A stretch of DNA of 64,000 nt from Leptolyngbya sp. PCC 7375 (lineage in GTDB: Bacteria; Cyanobacteriota; Cyanobacteriia; Phormidesmidales; Phormidesmidaceae). Of the stretch, positions 53,280 through 62,778 are shown one piece after another. The stretch spans positions 3,582,486-3,646,485 of the forward strand of contig NZ_JH993797.1 in NCBI RefSeq assembly GCF_000316115.1, written 5' to 3'. Position 1 is the stretch's first letter. The number at the start of each line of letters is the position of its first letter. The notes beneath the pieces were generated by a model that did no database searches, had not been told where the DNA came from, and worked only from the letters and a program-made list of their open reading frames with translations. Made by a program: the position numbers and the translations under genes.

Positions 53280-53328
53280 AATGGAGAGTATTCGCTAACG
53301 GCAATCGTCGATAGTTGCGAGGAGTAAA
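53234..53328. repeat. 47-bp tandem duplication of the gene's 3' end
   Basis: tggagagtattcgctaacgg begins at 53234 and again at 53282. The two 47-bp copies are identical, period 48. The first contains the stop codon of the endonuclease/phosphatase gene. The second is an untranslated copy of its last codons. Confidence 0.9.
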
Positions 53329-53366
53329 TGGGCAAGGGAGATGGATGCCTTGCCATACCAGGGCAC

Positions 53367-55190
53367 TTATTGGCCCAACATTTGTAACTTATACAAACTT
53401 GCATAGAGACCATCTGCCGCCAACAGTTCATCGTGGCTACCCTGTTCTGCCAGATGTCCTTGTTTCAACACTAAAATGCGGTCCACATTGCGAATTGTCG
53501 ATAGGCGATGGGCAATAATAATTGCTGTTCGGTTCTCCAATAGGGTATTTAATGCCGACTGAATCTTCGCCTCTGTGCCCACATCCAGGTTTGCGGTTGC
53601 CTCATCCAAAACTAGAATGCCAGGATTGCGGATCGCTGCACGGGCAAAGGCCAATAGCTGTTTTTCACCACCGGAAAGATTAGTGCCTCGCTCTCGTAAC
53701 AGGGTGTCATAGCCTTGGGGTAACTGTTCGATAAAGCTGGCCACATTGGTGGATTCGGCGGCATGGCGAATCTGAGCCGGGGTGTATTCTTCACCCAAGG
53801 TGATATTGCTACTTACGTCTCCAGAGAAGATAAACCCATCTTGCAAAATGATGGCCATGCGCTGGCGCAAATCGCTCTGGGCCAGGTCACGAATATCAAT
53901 GCCATCGAGCAAAATTTGGCCATCGCTGACTTCATACAGGCGACAAAGCAAGCGAATAATTGAACTTTTTCCGGCTCCTGTTGGTCCGACCAATGCCACT
54001 TTCTCACCAGGGCGAATGGTGAAATCTAAATCACGTAGAACATATTCATCGGCCTTATAACCAAAGTTCACATGGTTAAAGCGAATCTCACCTGGTAAGA
54101 CATTATCGTTCTCGTCGGTGGGTTCAGGCAAAACTGCCGGATCGTCACTATCTTTAATGTCGATCGGTTCATCTAACAAATCATTCAAACGCTCAACCGC
54201 AGTAAATCCGGCTTGAATGGCGGTGAATTTGTCGGCAAACTGACGCAGTGGTTCGAATAACCGCTGGGCAAACAGGATAAACGTGGTTAGGGTGCCGATT
54301 TCCATGTTCTCGCCCAGCACTAGCCAGCCACCAAAACCCAGAACACTTGCGATCGCAACCAACGCGATCCATTCCAATGTGGCTGATACCGCCGAATCGT
54401 AAAAGATGGTGCGATCCACCGCCAGCATGTAACGTTCATTCGTAGTTCGAAACAGATTTGAATTAAAACTCTCACGCCGGAATAGCTGAACTACTTCAAT
54501 ACCAGCAATATTCTCCTGTAGATTGGAATTCAGTGCCGACAGCTCCTCACGGGCCTGATAATTGGCTTTGCGATACTGTTGCTGAAAATAAATAATAATG
54601 GCTGTCACAGGCACCAGCAACAACATCAGCATCAAGCCCAAGCGCCAGTCGATCAGCAACATGAGCACCACCGACACCACGATCGAAAACATGTCGCTAA
54701 AGATGCCGATTGCCCCGGTGGAAAACACATCTCCCAAGGCATTGACATCGCTAGTCAAACGGGTGATCAGCCGACCCACAGGCGTGCGATCAAAAAATCG
54801 CATCGATAGGGCCATGACATGGTGAAACATGTCATTACGAATATTGCGGGTGATGTCCTGACCCACCTTCTGCACCAAAAAACTCTGCCAGCCATCCAGG
54901 GCTAGCCTGGTGCCTATGCATAACAGCAACAGCACAATCAGGATATTTAACCCTTCTTGCAGAGACCGCTCTGTTAAAAAGCTCCAGGCTCCAGATTCTT
55001 GGCCAACGAGCGAAATCGCTTGACCAATGAGCACTGGCTGAAATGCCTGAGCAAAGGCCAGTGGAATCAGTAAAAGTAGGGGTAAAACCAGGTGCCTTTT
55101 CTCCCGAAGAATGTAGGGGAGAAGGCGCTGGAAAAGCTGCCAATCGTAAGTTGAACCCTGGCGGGGAGTTGTGACGGAAGGAGAAACCAT
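53367..55190 (-). CDS. ABC exporter, fused permease and ATPase
   Basis: A 607-residue half-transporter from the ATG at 55190 (MVSPSVTTPRQGSTYDW). The membrane domain has six helices (residues about 30-330). The ATPase has Walker A GPTGAGKSS near 400, signature LSGGEKQLLAFARAA, Walker B ILVLDEATANLD, and AHRLSTIRN. The signature GGEKQ and the degenerate DEATANLD are typical of one half of heterodimeric or lipid-type exporters, but the partner is not adjacent. A longer frame to 55250 adds an improbable start. hisG lies 70 bp upstream on the same strand. Substrate unknown. Confidence 0.9.
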   Translation of the reverse strand: MVSPSVTTPRQGSTYDWQLFQRLLPYILREKRHLVLPLLLLIPLAFAQAFQPVLIGQAISLVGQESGAWSFLTERSLQEGLNILIVLLLLCIGTRLALDGWQSFLVQKVGQDITRNIRNDMFHHVMALSMRFFDRTPVGRLITRLTSDVNALGDVFSTGAIGIFSDMFSIVVSVVLMLLIDWRLGLMLMLLLVPVTAIIIYFQQQYRKANYQAREELSALNSNLQENIAGIEVVQLFRRESFNSNLFRTTNERYMLAVDRTIFYDSAVSATLEWIALVAIASVLGFGGWLVLGENMEIGTLTTFILFAQRLFEPLRQFADKFTAIQAGFTAVERLNDLLDEPIDIKDSDDPAVLPEPTDENDNVLPGEIRFNHVNFGYKADEYVLRDLDFTIRPGEKVALVGPTGAGKSSIIRLLCRLYEVSDGQILLDGIDIRDLAQSDLRQRMAIILQDGFIFSGDVSSNITLGEEYTPAQIRHAAESTNVASFIEQLPQGYDTLLRERGTNLSGGEKQLLAFARAAIRNPGILVLDEATANLDVGTEAKIQSALNTLLENRTAIIIAHRLSTIRNVDRILVLKQGHLAEQGSHDELLAADGLYASLYKLQMLGQ

Positions 55191-55260
55191 TGGGGTGAGA
55201 AAAAAGGAAAGAAGGGCACACATCGGTGCGCCCCTACAAAAAAAGGTCAAAAAACAGCAC

Positions 55261-55905
55261 TTAAGCCGCCACCGTCAATTGCTGTCGAATCAAATCAACA
55301 TATTCGCTCAAATTATCCACATTCAGACGATAGCTCAAAGGATGGGCCACCAACCGAGCCGTGCTTTCAAACAGCACTTCCAACTCCATCAGGTTGTTCT
55401 CTTTTAGCGTACGTCCTGTGGAAACCAAGTCCACAATTGCTTCGGACATGCCGGTGATGGGACCTAATTCTACGGAACCATACAGAGGAATAATTTCAAC
55501 GGGCAGGTCAATGCTTTGGAAGTAGCGACGGGCACTATTGACAAATTTGGAGGCAACGCGGCAGTGGGGGGGCAGGTCCAGGGCAGAGCGATAGGGACCA
55601 TCTTGCTTAACCGCCACAGAAAAACGACAGCTGCCAAAGCCCAAATCAGCGAGCTGAGCTACATTGGGCTCTTTTTCGTAGAGCACGTCATAGCCAACGA
55701 TACCGAGCTGAGCCTGACCGTATTCGACATAGACCGGGACATCCTGAGCTCTGACCAATAGGCCTTTGGCGCGACCACTGCTTTCAAGAATTTGCAACTG
55801 GCGGTTGCTGCTGTCTAAAAATCCACTGAAGTCTAACCCGGCCCCTTGCAGCATCCGGATAGTGTCTTTGAGCAATGAGCCCTTCGGTAGTGCAACGGTA
55901 ATCAT
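55261..55905 (-). CDS. hisG: ATP phosphoribosyltransferase, short form
   Basis: The first step of histidine synthesis, ATP + PRPP to phosphoribosyl-ATP. At 214 residues it is the short HisG, which lacks the C-terminal regulatory domain and works with HisZ. Conserved segments are MITVALPKGSLLKDTIRML, DVPVYVEYGQAQLGIVGYDV, GSVELGPITGMSEAIVDLVS and TGRTLKENNL. No hisZ is nearby. The same direction as the downstream ABC exporter suggests a shared transcript. Confidence 0.96.
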   Translation of the reverse strand: MITVALPKGSLLKDTIRMLQGAGLDFSGFLDSSNRQLQILESSGRAKGLLVRAQDVPVYVEYGQAQLGIVGYDVLYEKEPNVAQLADLGFGSCRFSVAVKQDGPYRSALDLPPHCRVASKFVNSARRYFQSIDLPVEIIPLYGSVELGPITGMSEAIVDLVSTGRTLKENNLMELEVLFESTARLVAHPLSYRLNVDNLSEYVDLIRQQLTVAA

Positions 55906-55968
55906 GGGGGCGCTGGTGAGTACTGATGGGTAACTATGTGTAGCTATTTTAACAATTTAAGTGGCCGA

Positions 55969-57201
55969 TTAAGTGGCAGGACCAATAGCGGCGGCGGCGG
56001 CTTCGGCGGCGATCGCAACATGGGTCCAATGGGTGCCTCCCTGGCAATAAACCACATAGGGTTCGCGCAAAGGGCCATCGGCTGAAAGCTCCGAAGTACT
56101 GCCATCAATGAAGGTGCCACCGGCCATCACTAACTGACTGTCATAGCCCGGCATGCCAGCAGGTACCGGCTCCACATAGGCTTCCACGGGGGAATGCTGC
56201 TGAATTGCTCTGCAAAAAGCCACCAGTTTATCGGGGTCTTCCAAACGAATCGCTTGAATCACATCTCGCTGAGGCGCATCGACCGCTGGATTCACGGCAT
56301 AGCCTAGCTGACTAAATGTGTGGGCCAATAGGTAATTGCCCTTTAAGGCCTCACCCACCATTTGCGGTGCTAGAAAAAGCCCCTGGAAAAGCAATCGATT
56401 TTGATTCAGCGTAGACCCACCAGAGCTACCAATGCCTGGCGAGGTGAGCCGACAGGTGGCGGCTTCCACCAGGTCAGCGCGTCCAGCTACATATCCCCCT
56501 GTGGTCACAATCGTACCGCCGGGGTTTTTGATCAGCGAACCAGCCATCAGGTCTGCCCCCACCGCCGTGGGTTCACGGGTCTCTACAAACTCGCCATAGC
56601 AGTTATCGACCAAACAAACGGTGTCTGGGTTTTGGGCTTTGACCGCCCGGACAATTTGACCAATTTCGTCGACAGTCAGGCTGCTGCGCCAGCTATAGCC
56701 GCACGACCGCTGAATCAACACCATTTTGGTATTGGGACGAATCGCTGTGGCCAAACCAGACCAATCAATACCTGCCTCAGAGGTGAGGGGCATCTGCCGG
56801 TAGCTAATACCAAAATCCTTGAGTGACCCCTGGCCATTTCCTCGAACACCGATGACTTCTTCCAAGGTGTCATAGGGAGCGCCAGTCACCGCCAGGAGTT
56901 CATCACCAGGTCGCAGCACCCCAAAAAGGGCACAGGTAATGGCATGGGTTCCGGAGACAAACTGCACCCTGACAGCTGCGGCTTCCGCCTCAACCACAGT
57001 AGCAAACACGTGATCTAGAGTTTGCCGTCCCAAATCATCATGACCATACCCTGAAACCCCTGAGAAATGGTGCGTTCCCACCTTATGTTGTCGAAACGCT
57101 GCCAAGATTCGAGCAACATTTATCTTGACCTGGGAGTCAATTGCATAAAAAATCGAAAATAGTGCTTGTTCTGTCGGCTGCAGTGTCTTCAGGCTATTCA
57201 C
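55969..57201 (-). CDS. Methionine gamma-lyase family PLP enzyme
   Basis: A 410-residue PLP-dependent protein of the cystathionine/methionine gamma-lyase-related family sometimes labelled aluminium-resistance protein. Diagnostic segments are HHFSGVSGYGHDDLGRQTLD near the N-terminus, SGTHAITCALFGVLRPGDEL, CLVDNCYGEF, and GSLIKNPGGTIVTTGGYVAG with the PLP Lys. The reaction is not established for this family. The N-terminus is longer than average. It is 63 bp upstream of hisG on the same strand. Confidence 0.87.
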   Translation of the reverse strand: MNSLKTLQPTEQALFSIFYAIDSQVKINVARILAAFRQHKVGTHHFSGVSGYGHDDLGRQTLDHVFATVVEAEAAAVRVQFVSGTHAITCALFGVLRPGDELLAVTGAPYDTLEEVIGVRGNGQGSLKDFGISYRQMPLTSEAGIDWSGLATAIRPNTKMVLIQRSCGYSWRSSLTVDEIGQIVRAVKAQNPDTVCLVDNCYGEFVETREPTAVGADLMAGSLIKNPGGTIVTTGGYVAGRADLVEAATCRLTSPGIGSSGGSTLNQNRLLFQGLFLAPQMVGEALKGNYLLAHTFSQLGYAVNPAVDAPQRDVIQAIRLEDPDKLVAFCRAIQQHSPVEAYVEPVPAGMPGYDSQLVMAGGTFIDGSTSELSADGPLREPYVVYCQGGTHWTHVAIAAEAAAAAIGPAT

Positions 57202-57276
57202 TCGCTTTCCTGGGCTAATGACGCGGGCTCTAATTGTGACGCAAGTTGGCCCCTACGTTAACGCTGAGATTTTTAC

Positions 57277-58116
57277 ATGACTGTTGCAAACGTTCCAAAG
57301 CTTCCTATTAATTGGCCTACAGCGATCTTTATGGTAGCTGTACACAGCATTGCTCTATTGGCATTCTTACCTTCAAACTTTAGTTGGAGCGCTATAGCTG
57401 TAGCGCTCTTTTTACATTGGGTGACAGGTTGTTTGGGCATTACCTTAGGGTGGCATCGTCTGGTGGCCCACCGTAGTTTTACGGTACCTAAGTGGCTGGA
57501 GTATTTTTTTGTCTTCTGCGGCAGTCTAGCTTGTCAGCATGGTCCCATTGAGTGGATTGGCCTGCATCGACATCACCATGCCCATTCTGACCAGCCGGTT
57601 GACCACCATAGCTCTACCAAGGGCTTCTGGTGGAGCCACATGGGCTGGATTTTCTATGAAGTGCCCGCTGATGGTGACGTTCCTCGGCTGACTAAAGATA
57701 TTGCTAGGGATCCGTTCTATCTGTTCTGCGAAAATTACTTTTTGCTAATGCAGATTGCGTTGGGTTTGCTGCTGTATGTCATCGGTGGTTGGTCTTTTGT
57801 CCTGTGGGGCATTTTTGTACGTCTCGTTGCGGTTTACCACTGCACCTGGTTTGTCAACAGCGCCACCCACAAGTTTGGCTATAAAACCTTCGAATCTAAC
57901 GACTACTCCACCAACTGCTGGTGGGTGGCCGTCGTCACCTACGGAGAAGGCTGGCACAATAACCATCACGCCTTCCAGTTCTCAGCTCGCCATGGCCTTA
58001 AGTGGTGGGAAATTGACGCCACCTGGATGACGATTCAGCTACTCTCTAAGTTGGGGCTGGCCACCAAGGTCAAAATACCCAAGCAAGAAGATGTGCAGGC
58101 AGCTTTATTGAGTTAG
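57277..58116 (+). CDS. desC: Acyl-lipid delta-9 fatty acid desaturase
   Basis: A 279-residue di-iron membrane enzyme that introduces the first double bond into acyl chains of membrane lipids. All three His boxes are present: HRLVAHRS, HRHHHAHSD and HNNHHAFQFS, with the family's spacing, and four membrane helices. The ligand pattern and N-terminus fit DesC/stearoyl-type enzymes of cyanobacteria; a different regioselectivity cannot be excluded. It stands divergent from the PLP-enzyme gene. A tandem repeat region begins 4 bp after its stop. Confidence 0.85.
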   Translation: MTVANVPKLPINWPTAIFMVAVHSIALLAFLPSNFSWSAIAVALFLHWVTGCLGITLGWHRLVAHRSFTVPKWLEYFFVFCGSLACQHGPIEWIGLHRHHHAHSDQPVDHHSSTKGFWWSHMGWIFYEVPADGDVPRLTKDIARDPFYLFCENYFLLMQIALGLLLYVIGGWSFVLWGIFVRLVAVYHCTWFVNSATHKFGYKTFESNDYSTNCWWVAVVTYGEGWHNNHHAFQFSARHGLKWWEIDATWMTIQLLSKLGLATKVKIPKQEDVQAALLS

Positions 58117-58120
58117 CTCG

Positions 58121-58320
58121 GGAAACCGGCTACCATCAACGGCGTGATGTTAAAATAGCACCGCTCAGGCAACCGGTTACCATCAACGGCGCGATGTCAA
58201 AATAGCGCCGCTCAGGAAACCGGCTACCATCAACGGCGTGATGTCAAAATAGCGCCGCTCAGGAAACCGGCTACCATCAACGGCGTGATGTCAAAATAGC
58301 GCCGCCCGCTAAACCGGCTA
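58121..58320. repeat. 47-bp tandem repeat, four units and a part
   Basis: Units start ggaaaccggctaccatcaac at 58121, 58168, 58215 and 58262, with a partial fifth near 58310. The last units contain the 3' end of the zinc-ribbon gene on the opposite strand (they encode AGGAILTSRR and the stop). The array is therefore a multiplied gene end. Units 3 and 4 are identical; the outer ones have a few changes. Confidence 0.9.
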
Positions 58321-58702
58321 GCAATACAGCCAAAATCCTAAATGATGTGGACAGGAGCAGCCAAAATCCTGAGATAGCCAGCAATATAGCTATGATTACC
58401 AGCAACCCTAACCAACTAGATGCGGGTAACTGGCTATATTGCTTCCATTGATGGCCTGTCCAGCGCCATAGGCGACGATATGGATGGGCTCCTGATAGCT
58501 GTTCTAGACCGAAGCCACCATCTCGAATCACATAGATTTGCTGACAGCGATCGCAACCAAACGCTTCAGTCAGAGTGATCTCCTGAATCGTGCCTCGATG
58601 ACGGCAGGTCGGACAGGGGTAGACCTCGCTCAAATCTATCTTTTGAACTAGCTTTTGGGAGCGCAGGGCTCGATCCTTGAAAAACTGGCGATAGCGCAAC
58701 AC
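58277..58702 (-). CDS. Membrane protein with an N-terminal zinc ribbon
   Basis: A 141-residue protein. CPTCRHRG and CDRCQQ near residues 30-55 are two CxxC pairs of a zinc ribbon. After about 90 residues, two hydrophobic segments follow (LGLLVIIAILLAISGFWLLL and ILAVLLAGLAGGAIL) as a likely hairpin in the membrane. No named family is recognised; similar unannotated genes occur in cyanobacteria. The 3' end lies inside the 47-bp tandem array, so its last codons have been copied several times downstream. Confidence 0.75.
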   Translation of the reverse strand: MLRYRQFFKDRALRSQKLVQKIDLSEVYPCPTCRHRGTIQEITLTEAFGCDRCQQIYVIRDGGFGLEQLSGAHPYRRLWRWTGHQWKQYSQLPASSWLGLLVIIAILLAISGFWLLLSTSFRILAVLLAGLAGGAILTSRR

Positions 58703-59373
58703 TAGTGTGAAAAGAAGGGGCGTTCAGAACTGGAGTTAATGCGAGACCTTTGTCTATATAAATGCACCTAAGCCAAGCCTTGCGAGCTTCATTCTAACCA
58801 GCTCAAAAACCTTAGGCATTGCAGCGGTCGACTACATTCTTCCTATTCCCAAAATAGCCACTACTTTCAGGAATGCGACTGATTGTTAAGATCGATTTTA
58901 GAGTTGATACAGGTTGTAACGTTATTTACGATCAATACTATCTATTGAAAAAAAAATCTTACAGCTTTCTCCATAAACTTACCGTTTTCAAAAAACTCCC
59001 ATTAAGATATATGCGTGGGTAGCAAGCTTTAGCAACGAATTCCCGTAGTTTGTCTACAGTTTTCGTATGCTAAATCATGCTAACCAACATGGCATTCGAC
59101 CTTGGTATGTTACCGGCGGTCGGATTGTCGTATCTCCTTATAACTCCTGTGATTTGGGTGGCGTTGGTCCACCCTTTTTTTTGGCCAGTAACGCTTATAC
59201 ACTGGGAGGCTAGCTATACTCTGACCGTTTCCCTCACACGTTAGATGTTAGATTAAGGATTTGAATGCTTTTCTGGGCTGATACCAGCTATCACCGTTAT
59301 TCCATCAGCCCGCCCATAGTGACATTTTATTATTTAGGCCCCATCCGTGAGGCCTCCCTTTTAAATCTAGCCA
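58703..59373. other. Intergenic region
   Basis: A 671-bp space between divergent genes. At 59089-59244 there is a 51-codon plus-strand frame, MAFDLGMLPAVGLSYLLITP and so on, with one hydrophobic segment; its coding status is doubtful. At 59155-59180 the text gggtgg ... ccaccc followed by eight T residues looks like an intrinsic terminator, and would lie inside that frame. A small RNA ending at the terminator is the alternative reading. Otherwise nothing is recognised. Confidence 0.45.
59155..59180 (+). terminator. Terminator-like hairpin in the intergenic region
   Basis: The short stem gggtgg/ccaccc is followed by tttttttt. No annotated gene ends here on this strand, so it may end a small RNA or a leader transcript. 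Confidence 0.55.
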
Positions 59374-61335
59374 ATGGCAACCCCGTTTGATATCACTCTG
59401 CAAATTGTATTAGCGGTCCTAGCTGGTATCACAGCCCAGGTTGTCGCTGAATATTTGCGGTTACCGAGCATTATTTTTCTACTCAGTTTCGGGGTGCTTT
59501 TAGGGCCTGACACATTGCAGATCATTGACCCTAAGGTGCTGGGGTCAGGGTTAGAAGTTATTGTCTCTCTGTGTGTTGCACTGATTTTATTTGAGGGTGG
59601 CCTCAATTTAGAGCTCAAAGAACTGGGCCAGGTATCTGGCAGTCTACGTAATTTAATCACCATCGGTACGTTTATTACCTTGCTGGGGGGTGGCATGGCA
59701 GCCCACTGGTTTGGTGAATTCCCCTGGCCCCTGGCTTTTTTGTATGGTTCGCTGGTGGTGGTTACGGGACCAACGGTCATCACCCCTTTGCTACGCCAGG
59801 TGCAGGTGGAGAAAAAAGTTGCCACTATCTTAGAAGGCGAGGGCGTACTGATTGATCCGGTGGGGGCCATTTTAGCCGTCGTCGTCCTTGATATTTTGCT
59901 CAACGGTGACACCGATGTGGGGTTCATTGTGGGTGGATTGGCCCAGCGACTCAGTATTGGTGCTGCCATTGGCGGTGTGGGCGGTGCTTTGCTAGGGCAG
60001 TTTCTCAAACGCGCCGATTTTTTGTCAGAAGAATTGCGTAACCTGGTGGTGCTGGCTAGCGTATGGGGTCTGTTTGGCCTGGCCCAAGAAGTGCGCAGCG
60101 AATCTGGATTAATGGCCGCCGTCACCGCTGGTCTAGTCTTACGGGCGTTATCGGTGCCAGATGAACGGCTATTACGCAGATTTAAGGGCCAGCTAACCGT
60201 CTTTTCTGTTTCGGTTTTATTTATTTTGCTGGCCGCAGACCTGTCCATTGACAGTGTGTTTGCTTTAGGTGTGGGCTCAGTATTCACAGTTTTGGCACTG
60301 ATGCTGTTGGTACGCCCCCTCAATATTTATGCCTGTACCCTCAATAGTGATCTCAACTGGCGGCAAAAGATTTTCCTCAGTTGGATTGCCCCCCGAGGCA
60401 TCGTATCGGCTTCAGTAGCTTCCTTGTTTGCAATTTTGCTCACCGAGCGGGGCATCAACGGTGGTGATTCCATTAAAGCCTTGGTATTTTTGACCATCAT
60501 CATGACCGTCTTTATCCAAGGACTGACGGCCCGTAGTGTGGCAAAATTTCTAGGCATTACCCAAGCCGATGCTACTGGTGTGGTGATCGTAGGGTGTAAC
60601 CCTGTGGGTCGTTTAGTCGGGCGATTATTTAACCAGCAGGGGGAATCGGTCGTCATGTTTGATACCGATGAAGAGGCGTGCGAGCTGGCTAAACAAGATG
60701 GCCTCCGGGTTTACTTGAGCAGTGCTTTGGACGCCGAACTGCTGGATGAAGCAGGGCTCAGTTCTATTGGTACCTTTTTAGCCCTAACGACCAATGGAGA
60801 AGTTAATTCGGTTGTGGCCGAAAGAGCCGCTGAAGAATTTCAGCCCCCCCGTGTTTTGGCGGTATTGCCACGCAGCGACAAGGAAACGGAACCAAAAGCC
60901 AATGGCAAAGGGAGTAAGGTTAGACCGACACCTCTTGCCATCAAAACCTGGAACACATATTTGAAGGATGACGCCGCTGAATTAAAAACCACCCAACTGC
61001 AAAATGAGGATTTTGAAAAACAGCGCGAGCAACTGAACAAATTGATTACCAGTGGTGATTTGCTGCCCATTACCGTGCAGCGCAATGGCAAGCTAGATGT
61101 GGTTTTAGGCCAAGGGACCTGGCAACCAGGGGATACGGTTACCTACCTAATGCACGATCCGACGCCCCAGCTACTGAGACGCTTATCTGGCGGCAAACGT
61201 ACCGGACGTTTGGTGACGGATACCTTGCCCCCCTCTGCAGCACCTGCGCCTTCTCTAGATCAGCAGCCTAGTGCCAACGTAGCTGATGCCGGGGAAACGC
61301 AGGATAAACCTTCAGGCGGCGTGCAAACACCATAA
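59374..61335 (+). CDS. Cation:proton antiporter (CPA1/NhaP type) with RCK domain
   Basis: A 653-residue transporter. The first 400 residues hold about twelve membrane helices. SLCVALILFEGGLNLEL, VVVTGPTVITPLL and EGEGVLIDPVGAIL are characteristic of the CPA1 Na+/H+ antiporters. A TrkA-N/RCK-type nucleotide-binding domain follows (VVIVGCNPVGRLVGRLF, then FDTDEEACELAKQDG) and probably regulates transport. The last 80 residues are Pro/Ala-rich and disordered. It would exchange Na+ or K+ for H+ across the cytoplasmic membrane. An antisense frame of 318 codons opposite it is not a gene. Confidence 0.92.
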   Translation: MATPFDITLQIVLAVLAGITAQVVAEYLRLPSIIFLLSFGVLLGPDTLQIIDPKVLGSGLEVIVSLCVALILFEGGLNLELKELGQVSGSLRNLITIGTFITLLGGGMAAHWFGEFPWPLAFLYGSLVVVTGPTVITPLLRQVQVEKKVATILEGEGVLIDPVGAILAVVVLDILLNGDTDVGFIVGGLAQRLSIGAAIGGVGGALLGQFLKRADFLSEELRNLVVLASVWGLFGLAQEVRSESGLMAAVTAGLVLRALSVPDERLLRRFKGQLTVFSVSVLFILLAADLSIDSVFALGVGSVFTVLALMLLVRPLNIYACTLNSDLNWRQKIFLSWIAPRGIVSASVASLFAILLTERGINGGDSIKALVFLTIIMTVFIQGLTARSVAKFLGITQADATGVVIVGCNPVGRLVGRLFNQQGESVVMFDTDEEACELAKQDGLRVYLSSALDAELLDEAGLSSIGTFLALTTNGEVNSVVAERAAEEFQPPRVLAVLPRSDKETEPKANGKGSKVRPTPLAIKTWNTYLKDDAAELKTTQLQNEDFEKQREQLNKLITSGDLLPITVQRNGKLDVVLGQGTWQPGDTVTYLMHDPTPQLLRRLSGGKRTGRLVTDTLPPSAAPAPSLDQQPSANVADAGETQDKPSGGVQTP

Positions 61336-61498
61336 TGGTGGAGCGATCGCAACTGGCCACTCATGCCACACTTTTTCCCTAAATTGTCTATGCTGATCCC
61401 AGTATTCAGATCTAGTGCAGATCTATTAGATTCCTGACTTTTTCTTACTGATTAGCCAAGTGCCCCATTGCACTTGGGAATAGTGCTCTCAACGTGCC

Positions 61499-62767
61499 AT
61501 GTCTAACTCTCCTGAGCTATCTCCCCAGCGCCCATCTTTGGTCAAAACCACTCTGCGTAAAGTCAAGGAACTCGTAACCAGTCCCTACGGTGTGGCTGCG
61601 ATTGCCTCCCTGAGTTTCCATGGTGTGCTGTTTGCGGCTATGCCTCGTTTTTCCTCAGCATCCTTCGCCGCCTTTAGTGAAGAAGAGGTGGCAGATGCAG
61701 CACCTCGCACCGTCCCTCTGGTTACCCTATCTCCGGCGGAGCAGGGCCGACTGCCTGATTTCAATCGTTCACGACTACCGGCCATTCCTGATATTAATTC
61801 GCGCCCTTCCATCAATAACTTGCCCAACGCCAGTTCCCTTAACCGTTCTAATATTTTTACGCGGCCTAATATTTTTAATCGCTCCAGCAGCAATCGCACA
61901 ACGAATCCATCTCTCAGCTCACCCAATACCCTGAGGCGCAACCGTCCTTTCCAGAATCCCTACATTCCGCGGCCCAATATTTCCATTCGAGATACGCCTA
62001 CACAATCGGGGCAAAGTCGCGATCGCAAAACGACGACGATTACCATTCCAGCACCACCGCCCAGTGTGGTGCCCGAGATCGATACAGACCAGGACACGTT
62101 AGCGAGAGAACTCGAACTGGAACAACAGCAAGCTGAACAGGCCGCAGCGGAGCAAACCGAAGCCAATGAAGGACTGCCCGACCTGCCTGAACAGTCTGAC
62201 CAGGAAGCAACATCTGAGGATACCGAGAATACAGAGGTAGCGGCTAACCCTGAACCCACAGACCAGCCCACACAACTGGAGCGGCTACAGGCGAAGTTTA
62301 ACTATGATGCTGAAAGCACCACTCCAGAAGAAGTAGAAGACAATTACAAAGCATGGGAAGCAAACACTGACAGCGCTATTGATGGAGCTGTGGAAACCGC
62401 AGAAATCGGAGCATTAAACCTTGATGCCAGCTTTAACCTGTGTGCTCAAAACCCACCCACCAATGGCGAAGTAGGTATTTTAGTAGCTCCAGACGGCACC
62501 CCCAGCAATCCGACAGTATTACGCAGCACAGGCTACGACTACCTTAACCAGGTAGCCATAGACACCCTGATGGATAGCGAATTTCCGGCAACGGAACAAG
62601 CCACTCGCTATCCCTTCGAACTCATCGTCAACTACGACGCTGAAGCCTGTAGAAGTACCGAAGAACTTTTAGAAATTGTACGCAACGACGAACAGGGTTC
62701 TACCGAACCAGAGAGCAGTTCTACCGAACCAGAGAGTAACGAGCAGGGTCCTGGGGCAGTGGAATAG
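61499..62767 (+). CDS. TonB-like energy transducer protein
   Basis: A 422-residue periplasm-spanning protein. One hydrophobic helix near the N-terminus (VAAIASLSFHGVLFAAMPRF) anchors it. A long polar, Pro-, Asn- and Gln/Glu-rich region follows, with PALPDIN-like repeats around 85-170. The C-terminal TonB-type domain is NGEVGILVAPDGTPSNPTVL and YLNQVAIDTLMDSEFPATEQ. The last 30 residues include a repeated STEPES unit made by a 21-bp tandem duplication (62697 and 62718). TonB-like proteins couple the proton-motive force to outer-membrane transport. No ExbB/ExbD genes lie nearby. Confidence 0.85.
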   Translation: MSNSPELSPQRPSLVKTTLRKVKELVTSPYGVAAIASLSFHGVLFAAMPRFSSASFAAFSEEEVADAAPRTVPLVTLSPAEQGRLPDFNRSRLPAIPDINSRPSINNLPNASSLNRSNIFTRPNIFNRSSSNRTTNPSLSSPNTLRRNRPFQNPYIPRPNISIRDTPTQSGQSRDRKTTTITIPAPPPSVVPEIDTDQDTLARELELEQQQAEQAAAEQTEANEGLPDLPEQSDQEATSEDTENTEVAANPEPTDQPTQLERLQAKFNYDAESTTPEEVEDNYKAWEANTDSAIDGAVETAEIGALNLDASFNLCAQNPPTNGEVGILVAPDGTPSNPTVLRSTGYDYLNQVAIDTLMDSEFPATEQATRYPFELIVNYDAEACRSTEELLEIVRNDEQGSTEPESSSTEPESNEQGPGAVE

Positions 62768-62778
62768 GACCGCTGGCC

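Noticed and set aside
59367..60323. 318-codon frame opposite the antiporter gene
   Set aside because: It is a long antisense frame with a Ser/Thr/Pro/Asn-rich composition that mirrors the codon use of the true gene.
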